A stretch of 56,795 bases of DNA from Bryobacterales bacterium. Lineage in GTDB: Bacteria > Acidobacteriota > Terriglobia > Bryobacterales > Bryobacteraceae. The stretch is from contig PLDF01000180.1 of assembly GCA_003135055.1 (NCBI GenBank), positions 1 through 56,795 of the forward strand, read 5' to 3'. Below, piece by piece: positions 7,158 to 14,116 of this stretch (position 1 is its first letter; every line of letters starts with the position of its first letter). The notes under the pieces were generated by a model. That model ran no database searches. It was given only the letters and a program-made list of their open reading frames with translations, and was not told where the DNA came from. The position numbers were made by a program, and so were the translations under genes.

Positions 7158-8933
7158 TTATCGGACTGCCGTCTCGGCTACGGGCTCGGGCGGACCAAGT
7201 ACCATTTCGTTGATGGCGCCGCCGGCGGGCACCATGGGATATACGTTTTCCAGCGGAGTTACTTTGACGTTGAGTAAGTACGGCCCCGGCTCGTTCACGG
7301 CTTCTTCCAGCGCCGGGCCCAGTTCCCAAGGCTTCTCGATGGTGCGCCCCTTGAAGCCGTACGCCGCGGCCAGCTTGGCGGCGTCGGGGAAACAATCGAG
7401 CTCCACGGAGCTGAGGCGGTCGTTATAGAACAGCGTCTGCCATTGCCGCACCATACCCAGGTAACCGTTGTTCATGATGACGATCTTGATGGGCAGACCG
7501 TGACTCGCAATGGTGGCAAGCTCCGGAATGGACATCTGAAAGCCGCCGTCGCCGACCAGTGAGAAGACTAACTTGTCGGGCCGGGCGAACTGCGCGCCGA
7601 TGGCGGCCGGCAAGCCGAAGCCCATGGAGCCAAGTCCGCCCGAGTTCAGCCACAGGCGGGGCTCGTTGAAGCGGATGAATTGCGCCGCCCACATCTGGTG
7701 CTGGCCGACATCCGACGTGACTACGGCGTGCCCGCCGGAAAGCCGGTCGATTTCGGCCATGAGGTGCTGCGGCTTGATCTCCGTCTCGGATGTGGACGTG
7801 CGCAGCGGATGCTGCTCTTTCCATTCGCGGATCTGCCGCCACCAGGCGCGGCGGGCGTTGGGAACATGACCCTCGACCGGCGCCTCGGCCTTCTCGCCAA
7901 GCAGTTGGTTGAGTTTCGCCAGGACGCGTTTGACGTCGCCCACGATGGGCACATCGGGCGTGCGGTTCTTGCCGATTTCCGCCGGGTCGATATCCACATG
8001 AATCACCTTGGCGTGCGGCGCAAAAGCGGCCAGACGGCCGGTGACGCGGTCGTCAAAGCGGGTGCCGAGAGCGATAAGAAGGTCGCAGTTAGTCAGCGCC
8101 ATGTTAGCCGCGTAACTGCCGTGCATGCCCGGCATGCTGATGAAGTTCGGATGGTTGGAAGAGAGCGCGCCCAGACCCATCAGAGTGATGACCGCGGGGA
8201 TGTCGGTCTTTTCGACGAACTCGCGCAAATCGGCCGTGGCGTCCGCGGCTAGAATGCCGCCGCCGGCGTACACCAGAGGCCGCTCCGATTCCTGCACTAA
8301 CTGCGCGGCGCGGCGGATCTGACCGGTGTGACCCTCAGTGAAGACTTTGTAACCCGGCAAATGAATCGAAGTTACCGGTTGATAGTGTCCCTGGGCTTGA
8401 AAGACGTCCTTGGGGATATCGACGAGCACGGGACCGGGACGGCCGCTGTTGGCGAGATAGAAGGCTTCGTGAACGATCTGCGGCAGGTCTTCGAGGCGCT
8501 TCACCATATAGTTATGCTTGGTGCACGAGCGGGTAATGCCGAAGGTGTCGGCTTCCTGGAAGGCGTCGCTGCCGATTAACTTGGTGGAGACCTGGCCGGT
8601 GAGCGCGACGATAGGAATGGAATCCATCAGGGCATCCACCAACCCCGTGGTGAGGTTGGTGGCGCCGGGACCCGAGGTGGCGCAGCAGACGCCCACCTTG
8701 CCGGTGGCGCGCGCATATCCGCTGGCGGCGAACGCGGCGTTCTCTTCGTGCCGTACCAGCACGTGCCGGATGGGGTGGTCGTAGAGGACGTCGTAAAGGG
8801 GCAAGGTGACGCCGCCGGGATAGCCGAATATGCAATCGACGCCCTCGCGGACCAGGCATTCCATCAGCATTTTCGCGCCGCTCATCAGCTTGGCGCCGCT
8901 CGTCACCTTGGCGCCGCTCATCGGTGTTGACAT
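7158..8933 (-). CDS. ilvB: acetolactate synthase large (catalytic) subunit
   Basis: 591 residues. This thiamine-diphosphate enzyme makes 2-acetolactate from two pyruvates, or acetohydroxybutyrate from pyruvate plus 2-oxobutyrate. VDCIFGYPGG near residue 31 and the catalytic Glu in VRHEENAAF near residue 60 mark the ThDP PYR domain; GPGATNLTTG follows; the central FAD-linked domain contains ALGTRFDDRVTG; the ThDP/Mg motif GDGGFQMS...NNGYLGMVRQWQ lies near residues 455-492. The N-terminus carries a three-fold SGAK repeat (residues 6-21) encoded by an 18-base tandem repeat, so codons 1-16 may be a recent expansion. The first ATG is preferred because GAGGCGGA lies 5 bases upstream. The gene is preceded by an attenuator (positions 8960-9130). 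Confidence 0.97.
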   Translation of the reverse strand: MSTPMSGAKVTSGAKLMSGAKMLMECLVREGVDCIFGYPGGVTLPLYDVLYDHPIRHVLVRHEENAAFAASGYARATGKVGVCCATSGPGATNLTTGLVDALMDSIPIVALTGQVSTKLIGSDAFQEADTFGITRSCTKHNYMVKRLEDLPQIVHEAFYLANSGRPGPVLVDIPKDVFQAQGHYQPVTSIHLPGYKVFTEGHTGQIRRAAQLVQESERPLVYAGGGILAADATADLREFVEKTDIPAVITLMGLGALSSNHPNFISMPGMHGSYAANMALTNCDLLIALGTRFDDRVTGRLAAFAPHAKVIHVDIDPAEIGKNRTPDVPIVGDVKRVLAKLNQLLGEKAEAPVEGHVPNARRAWWRQIREWKEQHPLRTSTSETEIKPQHLMAEIDRLSGGHAVVTSDVGQHQMWAAQFIRFNEPRLWLNSGGLGSMGFGLPAAIGAQFARPDKLVFSLVGDGGFQMSIPELATIASHGLPIKIVIMNNGYLGMVRQWQTLFYNDRLSSVELDCFPDAAKLAAAYGFKGRTIEKPWELGPALEEAVNEPGPYLLNVKVTPLENVYPMVPAGGAINEMVLGPPEPVAETAVR

Positions 8934-8959
8934 GTATTCCGCCTCACAAATCCGGTTAC

Positions 8960-9009
8960 AAAAACAAAAAGGCCATCGGCTGGTCTGTTTCGCCCCGCCG
9001 ATGGCCTTT
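8960..9009 (-). terminator. intrinsic terminator of the ilvB leader (attenuator)
   Basis: On the minus strand a 13-base perfect inverted repeat, AAAGGCCATCGGC (9009-8997) and GCCGATGGCCTTT (8980-8968), with a 16-base loop, is followed by TTTTTGTTTTTG. Eight or nine G-C pairs then a U-rich tract is a classic factor-independent terminator. It lies between the leader peptide stop (9029) and the ilvB ribosome binding site (about 8942), so it can only serve to abort ilv operon transcription before the first structural gene. Confidence 0.9.
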
Positions 9010-9029
9010 AAACCGATTTCCGGTTGGCC
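9003..9029 (-). promoter_or_regulatory. candidate antiterminator hairpin of the ilvB leader
   Basis: Starting at the leader peptide stop codon, the minus strand reads GGCC-AACCG-GAAAT-CGGTT-TAAA-GGCC. AACCG pairs with CGGTT and the outer GGCC pair with each other across a four-base bulge. The distal GGCC (9006-9003) belongs to the 5' arm of the terminator, so the two structures exclude each other. A ribosome finishing the leader would cover the proximal GGCC and favour termination, whereas one stalled on the upstream Ile/Val codons would leave it free. No folding energy was calculated, so this is an inference from pairing alone. Confidence 0.45.
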
Positions 9030-9130
9030 TACGCGGGGCCGGCTACGATGACCGGGAGAATAATAATGCTTACAGGAATGGCGCCGGCGATTATGCTGCG
9101 AACGGCGCGGCCTGTAAGAGAGGTAGACAT
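9029..9130 (-). CDS. ilv operon leader peptide, 33 residues, Ile/Val/Leu-rich
   Basis: An ATG at 9130 opens a 33-codon frame ending TAG at 9029. Thirteen of 33 residues are branched-chain amino acids (7 Ile, 4 Val, 2 Leu), and 11 of these are packed into residues 13-29, including SIIILPVIVAG. This composition, its place between a promoter and a terminator hairpin, and its position in front of ilvB match ilv leader peptides of transcription attenuation systems such as enterobacterial ilvL, to which the sequence is not otherwise similar. No clear ribosome binding site is seen, so initiation is uncertain. Predicted role: ribosome stalling at Ile/Val codons when charged tRNA is short, allowing read-through into ilvBNC-cimA. 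Confidence 0.8.
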   Translation of the reverse strand: MSTSLTGRAVRSIIAGAIPVSIIILPVIVAGPA

Positions 9131-9146
9131 CGAACTATCAGTTTTG

Positions 9147-9175
9147 AGTTTAGCCTAGAAGTTTCCTAAATACAA
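9147..9175 (-). promoter_or_regulatory. candidate sigma-70 promoter of the ilv operon
   Basis: TTGTAT (9175-9170) and TAAACT (9152-9147) are separated by 17 bases on the minus strand. Transcription would start about 10-15 bases before the leader peptide ATG at 9130. Matches to consensus are partial (four of six in each box). Confidence 0.5.
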
Positions 9176-9532
9176 GACGGCTTGGGTATAAGTTGTTTTA
9201 ATGGGCGTATTTCGGGTGACCGGCGGCGGCTGGAGAAAGGCGTGGAACCAAGCCAATTTTTTGGGTTTGAGCCTTGGAATCAGTGGCTTGTGGGGTGGAG
9301 ATTCGACTGGAGACGTAGAGGCGCAGAGGCCGGCGCGGAGGCTGGAGAATTCGAGTGGGCCCCTCCCCCACTGTATTCAGCCCCGTTTGGGGCACACACG
9401 CAAGCCCTGCGCACCAACGTACAGCCTGGCATCGCGCGAGCGCACGCGCCACGCCTTTCAGCGGCAAAAGGCCGGTGAAATAAGCGGCTTAGCGGCAACC
9501 GGATCGCCGCCAAAACCGTCACAAATTCCAGG
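9176..9532. other. non-coding gap between ilv promoter and secreted-protein gene
   Basis: No convincing gene was found on either strand. Short frames are open because of high G+C but carry no recognisable protein. The gap contains a GACGTAGAGGCGCAGAGG-type stretch similar to the repeat near 28220. Upstream elements of the rightward gene are not obvious. Confidence 0.5.
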
Positions 9533-10354
9533 ATGCGCATTCTTCTCTTCACGGCGTGCTGCGCGCTGTCCTTAGCCGCCGCCGACGATCCAAAGGAGAT
9601 TGTCCGCCGCGCTCTGCAACGCAACGCTCACAATGACGAGATCTCCCGCCAATACACCTACCTGCAGCGCGACGATGTGCGCACGCTCGATGGCGGGGGC
9701 AAGGTCAAGCACCGCGATCTGCAAACGTTCGACATTACCCTGCTCGAAGGCTCGCCCTACAGCCGCCTGGTTGCCCGCGACGACAAGGCGCTGCCGCCTC
9801 AGGAAGAAAAGAAGCAGCGGGAGAAGCTGAAAAAGAACCTCGACCAGCGCCGCACGGAGACCCCGGCGCAACGGCAGCAACGCATCGCCGATTGGGATCG
9901 GAAACGAAATCGGGAGCGCGAAAACTTAAAGGAGGTCCCCGACGCGTTCGATTTCCGTCTCGCCGGCGAAGAGCAGATCGACGGCGTTCCGGTGTGGGTG
10001 ATCGAAGGCACGCCGCACGCCGGCTTTAAGCCGAAGTCGAAAGAGGCGGCCTACTTCCCCAAGGTCAAGGGCCGTATGTGGGTCGCGAAGAGCGATTACA
10101 CGCCCGTCAGGATTGCGGTTGAGACGCTCGATACCATCTCGATAGGCGCGTTTCTGGTCCGACTCGCCAAAGGCGGCCACATTGGCGTGGAGTTCACGCG
10201 CGTCAACGACGAGGTCTGGCTGCCCAAACACGTCGGCGTCACGGCGTCGGCGCGTTTGTTCCTGGTGAAGGGCTTCCATATCGACGCCGATTTCGCATTC
10301 AGCGACTTTAAGAAGTTCTCGGCGGAATCGCGCGTCGTGGACACCGGCCAATAG
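9533..10354 (+). CDS. secreted protein, outer-membrane-lipoprotein-sorting (LolA-like) type fold
   Basis: 273 residues. Residues 1-17 (MRILLFTACCALSLAAA) are a Sec signal peptide with cleavage probably after Ala-Ala-Ala. A strongly charged region about residues 85-130 (KKQREKLKKNLDQRRTET...) is predicted helical or coiled. The second half has the alternating strand pattern of LolA-type half-barrels: FRLAGEEQIDGVPVWVIEGTP, KGRMWVAKSDYTPVRIAVET, GVEFTRVNDEVWLPKHV. Proteins of this kind are frequent in acidobacterial genomes and are annotated only as hypothetical; a periplasmic lipid- or protein-binding role is inference. Downstream is a 9-bp-arm hairpin at 10388-10409 that could terminate it. 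Confidence 0.8.
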   Translation: MRILLFTACCALSLAAADDPKEIVRRALQRNAHNDEISRQYTYLQRDDVRTLDGGGKVKHRDLQTFDITLLEGSPYSRLVARDDKALPPQEEKKQREKLKKNLDQRRTETPAQRQQRIADWDRKRNRERENLKEVPDAFDFRLAGEEQIDGVPVWVIEGTPHAGFKPKSKEAAYFPKVKGRMWVAKSDYTPVRIAVETLDTISIGAFLVRLAKGGHIGVEFTRVNDEVWLPKHVGVTASARLFLVKGFHIDADFAFSDFKKFSAESRVVDTGQ

Positions 10355-10387
10355 GCGCCGGGAAAATAATCCCGCCGCGCGGCGAGG

Positions 10388-10409
10388 CGACAGACCAGGA
10401 GGTCTGTCG
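10388..10409. repeat. hairpin related to repeat family C
   Basis: CGACAGACC (10388-10396) and GGTCTGTCG (10401-10409) form a 9-bp stem with a 4-base loop. The arm core ACAGACC/GGTCTGT matches family C copies near 12352 and 25204. It lies 33 bases after the secreted-protein stop, so it may also act as a weak terminator without a U-tract. Confidence 0.6.
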
Positions 10410-10413
10410 TACA

Positions 10414-10530
10414 TCAGACCTGCAACGGATCGACTCGCGCCGCGCGCCACGCCGGGATGATGGTCGCCGCCATAGCTACCACGGCAAGGACCAATGCGGC
10501 CGCGCCGAACGGCGCGTTAGCAGGAACCAT
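10414..10530 (-). pseudogene. C-terminal remnant of a MacB-type (ADOP) permease
   Basis: The minus strand encodes 38 residues ending ATIIPAWRAARVDPLQV, preceded by hydrophobic GAAALVLAVVAMAA. This is the last transmembrane helix and the conserved C-terminal 'P-x-R-R/A-A-x-x-x-P' tail of MacB-like permeases, seen intact in the gene ending at 22197 ([20 protein letters not shown]). The frame is closed by a stop about 10 codons upstream of the Met. Nothing of the remaining 800 or so residues is recognisable further upstream, so this is a deletion scar, not a gene. Confidence 0.7.
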
Positions 10531-10533
10531 GCG

Positions 10534-11080
10534 GCCAGAGCGATCGAACCTTCTCCATCAATCCCTTTTTCTCTCCCAGGCCATTTACAACTCCGTTATG
10601 CTCCCTCCCAGCACCAAACACATTCCAGATCGCCGGGATGCCGCCTTGCCGGCGCTCCGATTACGGAATCGCCGTCGCAGATGGACCGTCGCCGCCGTTC
10701 ACGCTCAGCACATACTGCCTCCCCGGGCCGCCCGCAACGTCATGTCCTAACTCTCCAACCCTTAGTGTCTCCAAGCCCCGCGGGAACCGCCCGCCGCTAC
10801 CCTGCAACCGGATCCATGACGGAATCTCCGCTTCCTCAGCGAACTCAGGCGTTGCCTTCAAACTCAGCATCGCCAACAACTCTAATAAAACTTCGTGCGA
10901 TCTTCAATTCTCCGCGCCTACGCGTTGAAGACTCACTCCCCAACCTTGAGCTGCGCCAACCCCAAGAATCCACGCCACTTCCGAGGAATTGGTATCGTTC
11001 CGCCAATTGCGGAAGCCCGCTCCCACCCACCCCCAACTCGATATCGGGACACAGCAACTCGTCGGCGCGGCAAGTAATAC
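10534..11080. other. non-coding, degenerate stretch between permease remnant and addBA
   Basis: Both strands are open for short distances (for example a 72-codon minus frame at 10661-10879 ending near SVNGGDGPSATAIP) but none shows a recognisable family, ribosome binding site or good start. Probably decayed coding sequence; origin not determined. Confidence 0.4.
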
Positions 11081-11086
11081 TACAAT
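11081..11086 (+). promoter_or_regulatory. candidate -10 box for the small ORF-addB-addA operon
   Basis: TACAAT lies 14 bases before the GC-poor leader GAGAGGGAAGAA and 19 bases before the ATG at 11100. No convincing -35 box is seen 16-18 bases upstream. Confidence 0.35.
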
Positions 11087-11099
11087 AGAGAGGGAAGAA

Positions 11100-11183
11100 A
11101 TGTCCGGCGCTCAACTCGACTTAGCTATCGGTTTCCCATCTTTTTTCGCCCTGGTAGGCATTCAAGTGAACGTACCGCGCTAA
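11100..11183 (+). CDS. 27-residue peptide translationally coupled to addB
   Basis: A short frame starts at ATG 11100, 5 bases after a good ribosome binding site (GAGAGGGAAG), and ends TAA overlapping the addB ATG by one base (TAATG). The product is mostly hydrophobic in the middle (LAIGFPSFFALVGIQVN). It has no recognised family, although its start resembles the N-terminal membrane segment of some acidobacterial hypothetical proteins, so it might be a scar. Coupling would deliver ribosomes to addB, which has no ribosome binding site of its own. That the frame carries the only good ribosome binding site here is the main support. Confidence 0.5.
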   Translation: MSGAQLDLAIGFPSFFALVGIQVNVPR

Positions 11184-14116
11184 TGCGGCTCCTCACTGGT
11201 CCGGCAGGCTCCGGCAAAACGGCGTCGATTCTCGACCAGCTCCGCGATGCCTTGCGCGCCGGCAACAGCGCCGTCCGCCTGCTCGTGCCCACCGCAACGC
11301 TGGCTCAGCACCTGCAAAATCAGTTGGCCCGCGAGGGCTTCGTCTTCCCGCGCGCCATCGTCGAGACCCTGAGCGCCTTCATCGCAAGCTACGCCGCGGA
11401 TGCGCCTCAGGTCTCCGAAACCGCGCTCCACCTGATAGTGGAAGCGGCCGCGCGCCGCCTCAACCGGCCTGAGTTCGCGCGCGTGGTTCACTTGCCGGGC
11501 TTCAGCGCATCGCTGGCGCACACCATTTCCGAATTTTCGTCCGCCGGCTGCGACAGCGCCCGCCTCGCGGCCCATCTTCCCGATGCGCCGCTGAGCGCCG
11601 CTTTCCTCGCCGTTTACCGCGACGTGGATCGCGACCTCGCTCGCCGCGGCCTGGCCATGCGCGCCCGGCGTCTCGATATTGCCGCGCAACGCATCGCTGA
11701 CGGCGGTCTGCAAGGCGTCCGCACGGTTTGGCTAGACGGCTTCCATGCCCTGCCCGACCCCGAACTCCGTGTCATCGCCGCGCTTGGCCGCCACGCCCAG
11801 ATCACACTTACGCTGAACGATTCCGACGTCACCGCGGATCTGGGCTCGCGCCTCGAAGACATGGGCTTCACCACCCAGCGCGCCACCCGTCCGCGAGCCT
11901 ATCCCGCCCTGGCGGTCGTGAAAGCCGCCGGAATCGAGCGCGAAGCCGAAGAGATCGCGCGCCGCATTATTGAGCAGGCCGCGGCCGGACGCCCGTTCCG
12001 CGAGATCGGAATCGTCGTCCGCGCAGCCGAGTCCTACGTCCCCATTCTGCGTTCCACGCTGGAGCGCTTCGGCATCCCCGCGCGCTTCTATTTCGATTCC
12101 AAACTCGAAGAGCATACCGCCGTGCGATTTCTCGCCGGCGCCGTGGACGCGATGCTCGGTGGATGGGATCACGCGGAGACGCTGGCCGTTTTGCGCCTGG
12201 CGCCGCGCCTTGCCGATTCGAACGCAATGGACCGTTTCGATTTCGCCGTCCGCGAGCTGATACCCGCCGCCGGATTGGCGGGTCTCAAAATCCTCGCGGG
12301 CGATCCTGAGTTATTGCGCTTGATCGAGGGTCTCGCAGCGCTCGACGGTGGGACAGACGATCGCCTTTCGTCGTCTGTCATGCTTCCCGCGGAGTGGTCG
12401 GCGCGATTCGAATTGCTGCGCAATCTGTTTCGCCCCGCCCGTCCGCGACAACCGGATGCTAACGCGCCTTCCGGGGGCTCCGACGGGAGCCGCGACTATG
12501 AGGAAGCGGTCTTCGCGAGACACCAACTGGCGCTCGCCTATCGCAGCCAGTCGGCGGCGCTCGACGCTTTCGACCAGGCCATCGGCGAAACCGCCGCCGC
12601 GCTCGATCCGCAAATCAAACTGCCGCTCGAAGAGTTTTGGCGCTACGCGAAGGCCGCGCTCCGTCTCACGCCACTGCGCTTGCGCGACGGGCGCCGCAAC
12701 GCGGTCCAGGTGATCGGCGCCCATGAAGCGCGCCAATGGTCGCTGCCGGTGGTCTTCGTGTGCGGCATGGTGGAAAAGCAATTCCCGCGGTTTCACCGGG
12801 CCGACCCGTTCTTTCCCGACGCCGCGCGCGGCCGCCTCAACGCCGCCGGCATTCGCGTGCGCACGGCCGCGGATTTCGAGCGCGAAGAGCGGGCACTGTT
12901 CGACGCCGCCATCACCCGCGCCACTTTGCTCACCACGCTCACCTATCCCGAGTTCGATTCGCGCGGCGACCGCAGCCTGCCATCCATCTTCCTCGACGAC
13001 CTTCACATTCCCCCCGTGGGCGCCGCCGCCGTGCGGCCGCAACCGCGCTGGCAGCCCACGCCGCGGCCCCGCGTTGCCCGCATTGCCGCGGAAGCCGCGC
13101 CCGCGCTGCTCGATTTCCTGCGCACAAGAACCGCCCGGCTCACGCCCAGCGGCCTGGAATCGTACCTGCAGTGCGCGTTTCAATATTTCGGAAATCGCAT
13201 GTTGCGTCTCAAGACCGCGCCAGACCGTCCCGAAGAACGGCTCAGTTTCCTTGAGCAGGGGAACATCGTGCACGAAGTTCTGGCGGCGGGATATGCGCAG
13301 CCCGAGACTTTCGAGCGGCTGTTCGAAGAGGCGTTCGAGCGCAAGCGCGAAAAGTTGAATATCCCGAACGGCTATCACACTGAGCGATTGCGCAACGCCA
13401 TGCGCGAAGACCTGCTGGCATTCGCCGCCAACACGGAATGGCCGCGCGCCGAGTTCCGATCGCGGACGGAAGAGAAATTCTCATTCGAGTTAGTGGCGCG
13501 GGCCGATGGCCTGGGCGCCCCGTCGGATGACGCCGCGGCGCGGGCCCATGGCCTGCCCGCCCGGGCGGATGACACAGCGGCGCGGGCGGATGACCTGCGC
13601 GCCCCCGCGGACGAGACCGCATTGGGCAATACGGCGTTGGACAATACCGTCGAAATCTCCGGCCGCATCGACCGCATCGATACGGCCGATGACGGCCGCG
13701 CCTACGTGATCGACTACAAGTACAGCGCCGCGCAACGCACCAAGGGCCGCTTGAAAGACGAAAACCTGTTGCAAGCGCCGCTCTATATGATGGCCGCCGA
13801 GCGCACTTTCGGAGTCACTCCCGACGGCATGTTCTACGTGGGTTTGAAGGGCGGTATCGGGTACGTGGGTTGGAGCCATTCGGGCATGCTCAAGAGCCTG
13901 CCTCTTCCCGATAACTGGCTCGAAATCGCGGAGCGGCGCACGCTGCAAGCCATGCATGAGATCCGCGCCGGGCGCGTGGAAGTGGCCCCCGCGAACCCCG
14001 CCAACTGCCGCTTCTGCGACTGCCGCGATGTCTGCCGCGTGAACCTGGCGGTTGTTACAGCGGCTGTTGCGGACGCCGCTGCCGAGGCCGTTTCCGAGGC
14101 GACGGAGGGCGCATGA
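11183..14116 (+). CDS. addB: AddB-type helicase-nuclease subunit (PD-(D/E)XK)
   Basis: 977 residues. A UvrD-like fold lacking clear helicase motifs beyond an N-terminal Walker A (GPAGSGKT, residues 6-13), as in AddB. The C-terminal nuclease domain has GRIDRIDTADDGRAYVIDYK (about 833-852), giving the D...D-Y-K active site, flanked by the iron-sulphur cysteines: one in YLQCAFQYFG (about 660) and three in CRFCDCRDVC (about 943-952). With AddA it resects double-strand breaks for RecA loading and can degrade phage DNA. It overlaps addA by 4 bases (ATGA). Two oddities: a palindromic repeat of family C is embedded in the frame at 12352-12379, and a three-fold 14-residue repeat (13496-13621) is inserted in front of the nuclease motif. 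Confidence 0.85.
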   Translation: MRLLTGPAGSGKTASILDQLRDALRAGNSAVRLLVPTATLAQHLQNQLAREGFVFPRAIVETLSAFIASYAADAPQVSETALHLIVEAAARRLNRPEFARVVHLPGFSASLAHTISEFSSAGCDSARLAAHLPDAPLSAAFLAVYRDVDRDLARRGLAMRARRLDIAAQRIADGGLQGVRTVWLDGFHALPDPELRVIAALGRHAQITLTLNDSDVTADLGSRLEDMGFTTQRATRPRAYPALAVVKAAGIEREAEEIARRIIEQAAAGRPFREIGIVVRAAESYVPILRSTLERFGIPARFYFDSKLEEHTAVRFLAGAVDAMLGGWDHAETLAVLRLAPRLADSNAMDRFDFAVRELIPAAGLAGLKILAGDPELLRLIEGLAALDGGTDDRLSSSVMLPAEWSARFELLRNLFRPARPRQPDANAPSGGSDGSRDYEEAVFARHQLALAYRSQSAALDAFDQAIGETAAALDPQIKLPLEEFWRYAKAALRLTPLRLRDGRRNAVQVIGAHEARQWSLPVVFVCGMVEKQFPRFHRADPFFPDAARGRLNAAGIRVRTAADFEREERALFDAAITRATLLTTLTYPEFDSRGDRSLPSIFLDDLHIPPVGAAAVRPQPRWQPTPRPRVARIAAEAAPALLDFLRTRTARLTPSGLESYLQCAFQYFGNRMLRLKTAPDRPEERLSFLEQGNIVHEVLAAGYAQPETFERLFEEAFERKREKLNIPNGYHTERLRNAMREDLLAFAANTEWPRAEFRSRTEEKFSFELVARADGLGAPSDDAAARAHGLPARADDTAARADDLRAPADETALGNTALDNTVEISGRIDRIDTADDGRAYVIDYKYSAAQRTKGRLKDENLLQAPLYMMAAERTFGVTPDGMFYVGLKGGIGYVGWSHSGMLKSLPLPDNWLEIAERRTLQAMHEIRAGRVEVAPANPANCRFCDCRDVCRVNLAVVTAAVADAAAEAVSEATEGA
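12352..12379. repeat. family C palindrome inside the addB coding sequence
   Basis: GACAGACGA (12352-12360) and TCGTCTGTC (12371-12379) with loop TCGCCTTTCG. The intergenic copy at 25204-25230 has the same 10-base loop and arms ACAGACCA/TGGTCTGT, so the arms differ by compensating changes. In addB it encodes TDDRLSSSV, at a likely surface linker near residue 395. Confidence 0.8.
13496..13621 (+). repeat. three tandem 42-bp units inside addB (3 x 14 residues)
   Basis: Three in-frame 42-base units encode ARADGLGAPSDDAA, ARAHGLPARADDTA and ARADDLRAPADETA, followed by two five-residue units LGNTA and LDNTV. They lie between the helical region and the nuclease motif and are low-complexity, so they look like an expanded linker. 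Period and frame are exact, which points to slippage or unequal crossing-over. Confidence 0.85.

Noticed and set aside
8992..9039. GCCCCGC/GCGGGGC pairing between the leader peptide 3' end and the terminator loop
   Set aside because: Overlaps only two bases of the terminator stem and would create a pseudoknot, so it is a poor antiterminator compared with 9003-9029.
12311..13378. 355-codon minus frame opposite addB
   Set aside because: Antisense shadow; Arg-rich, no domain.
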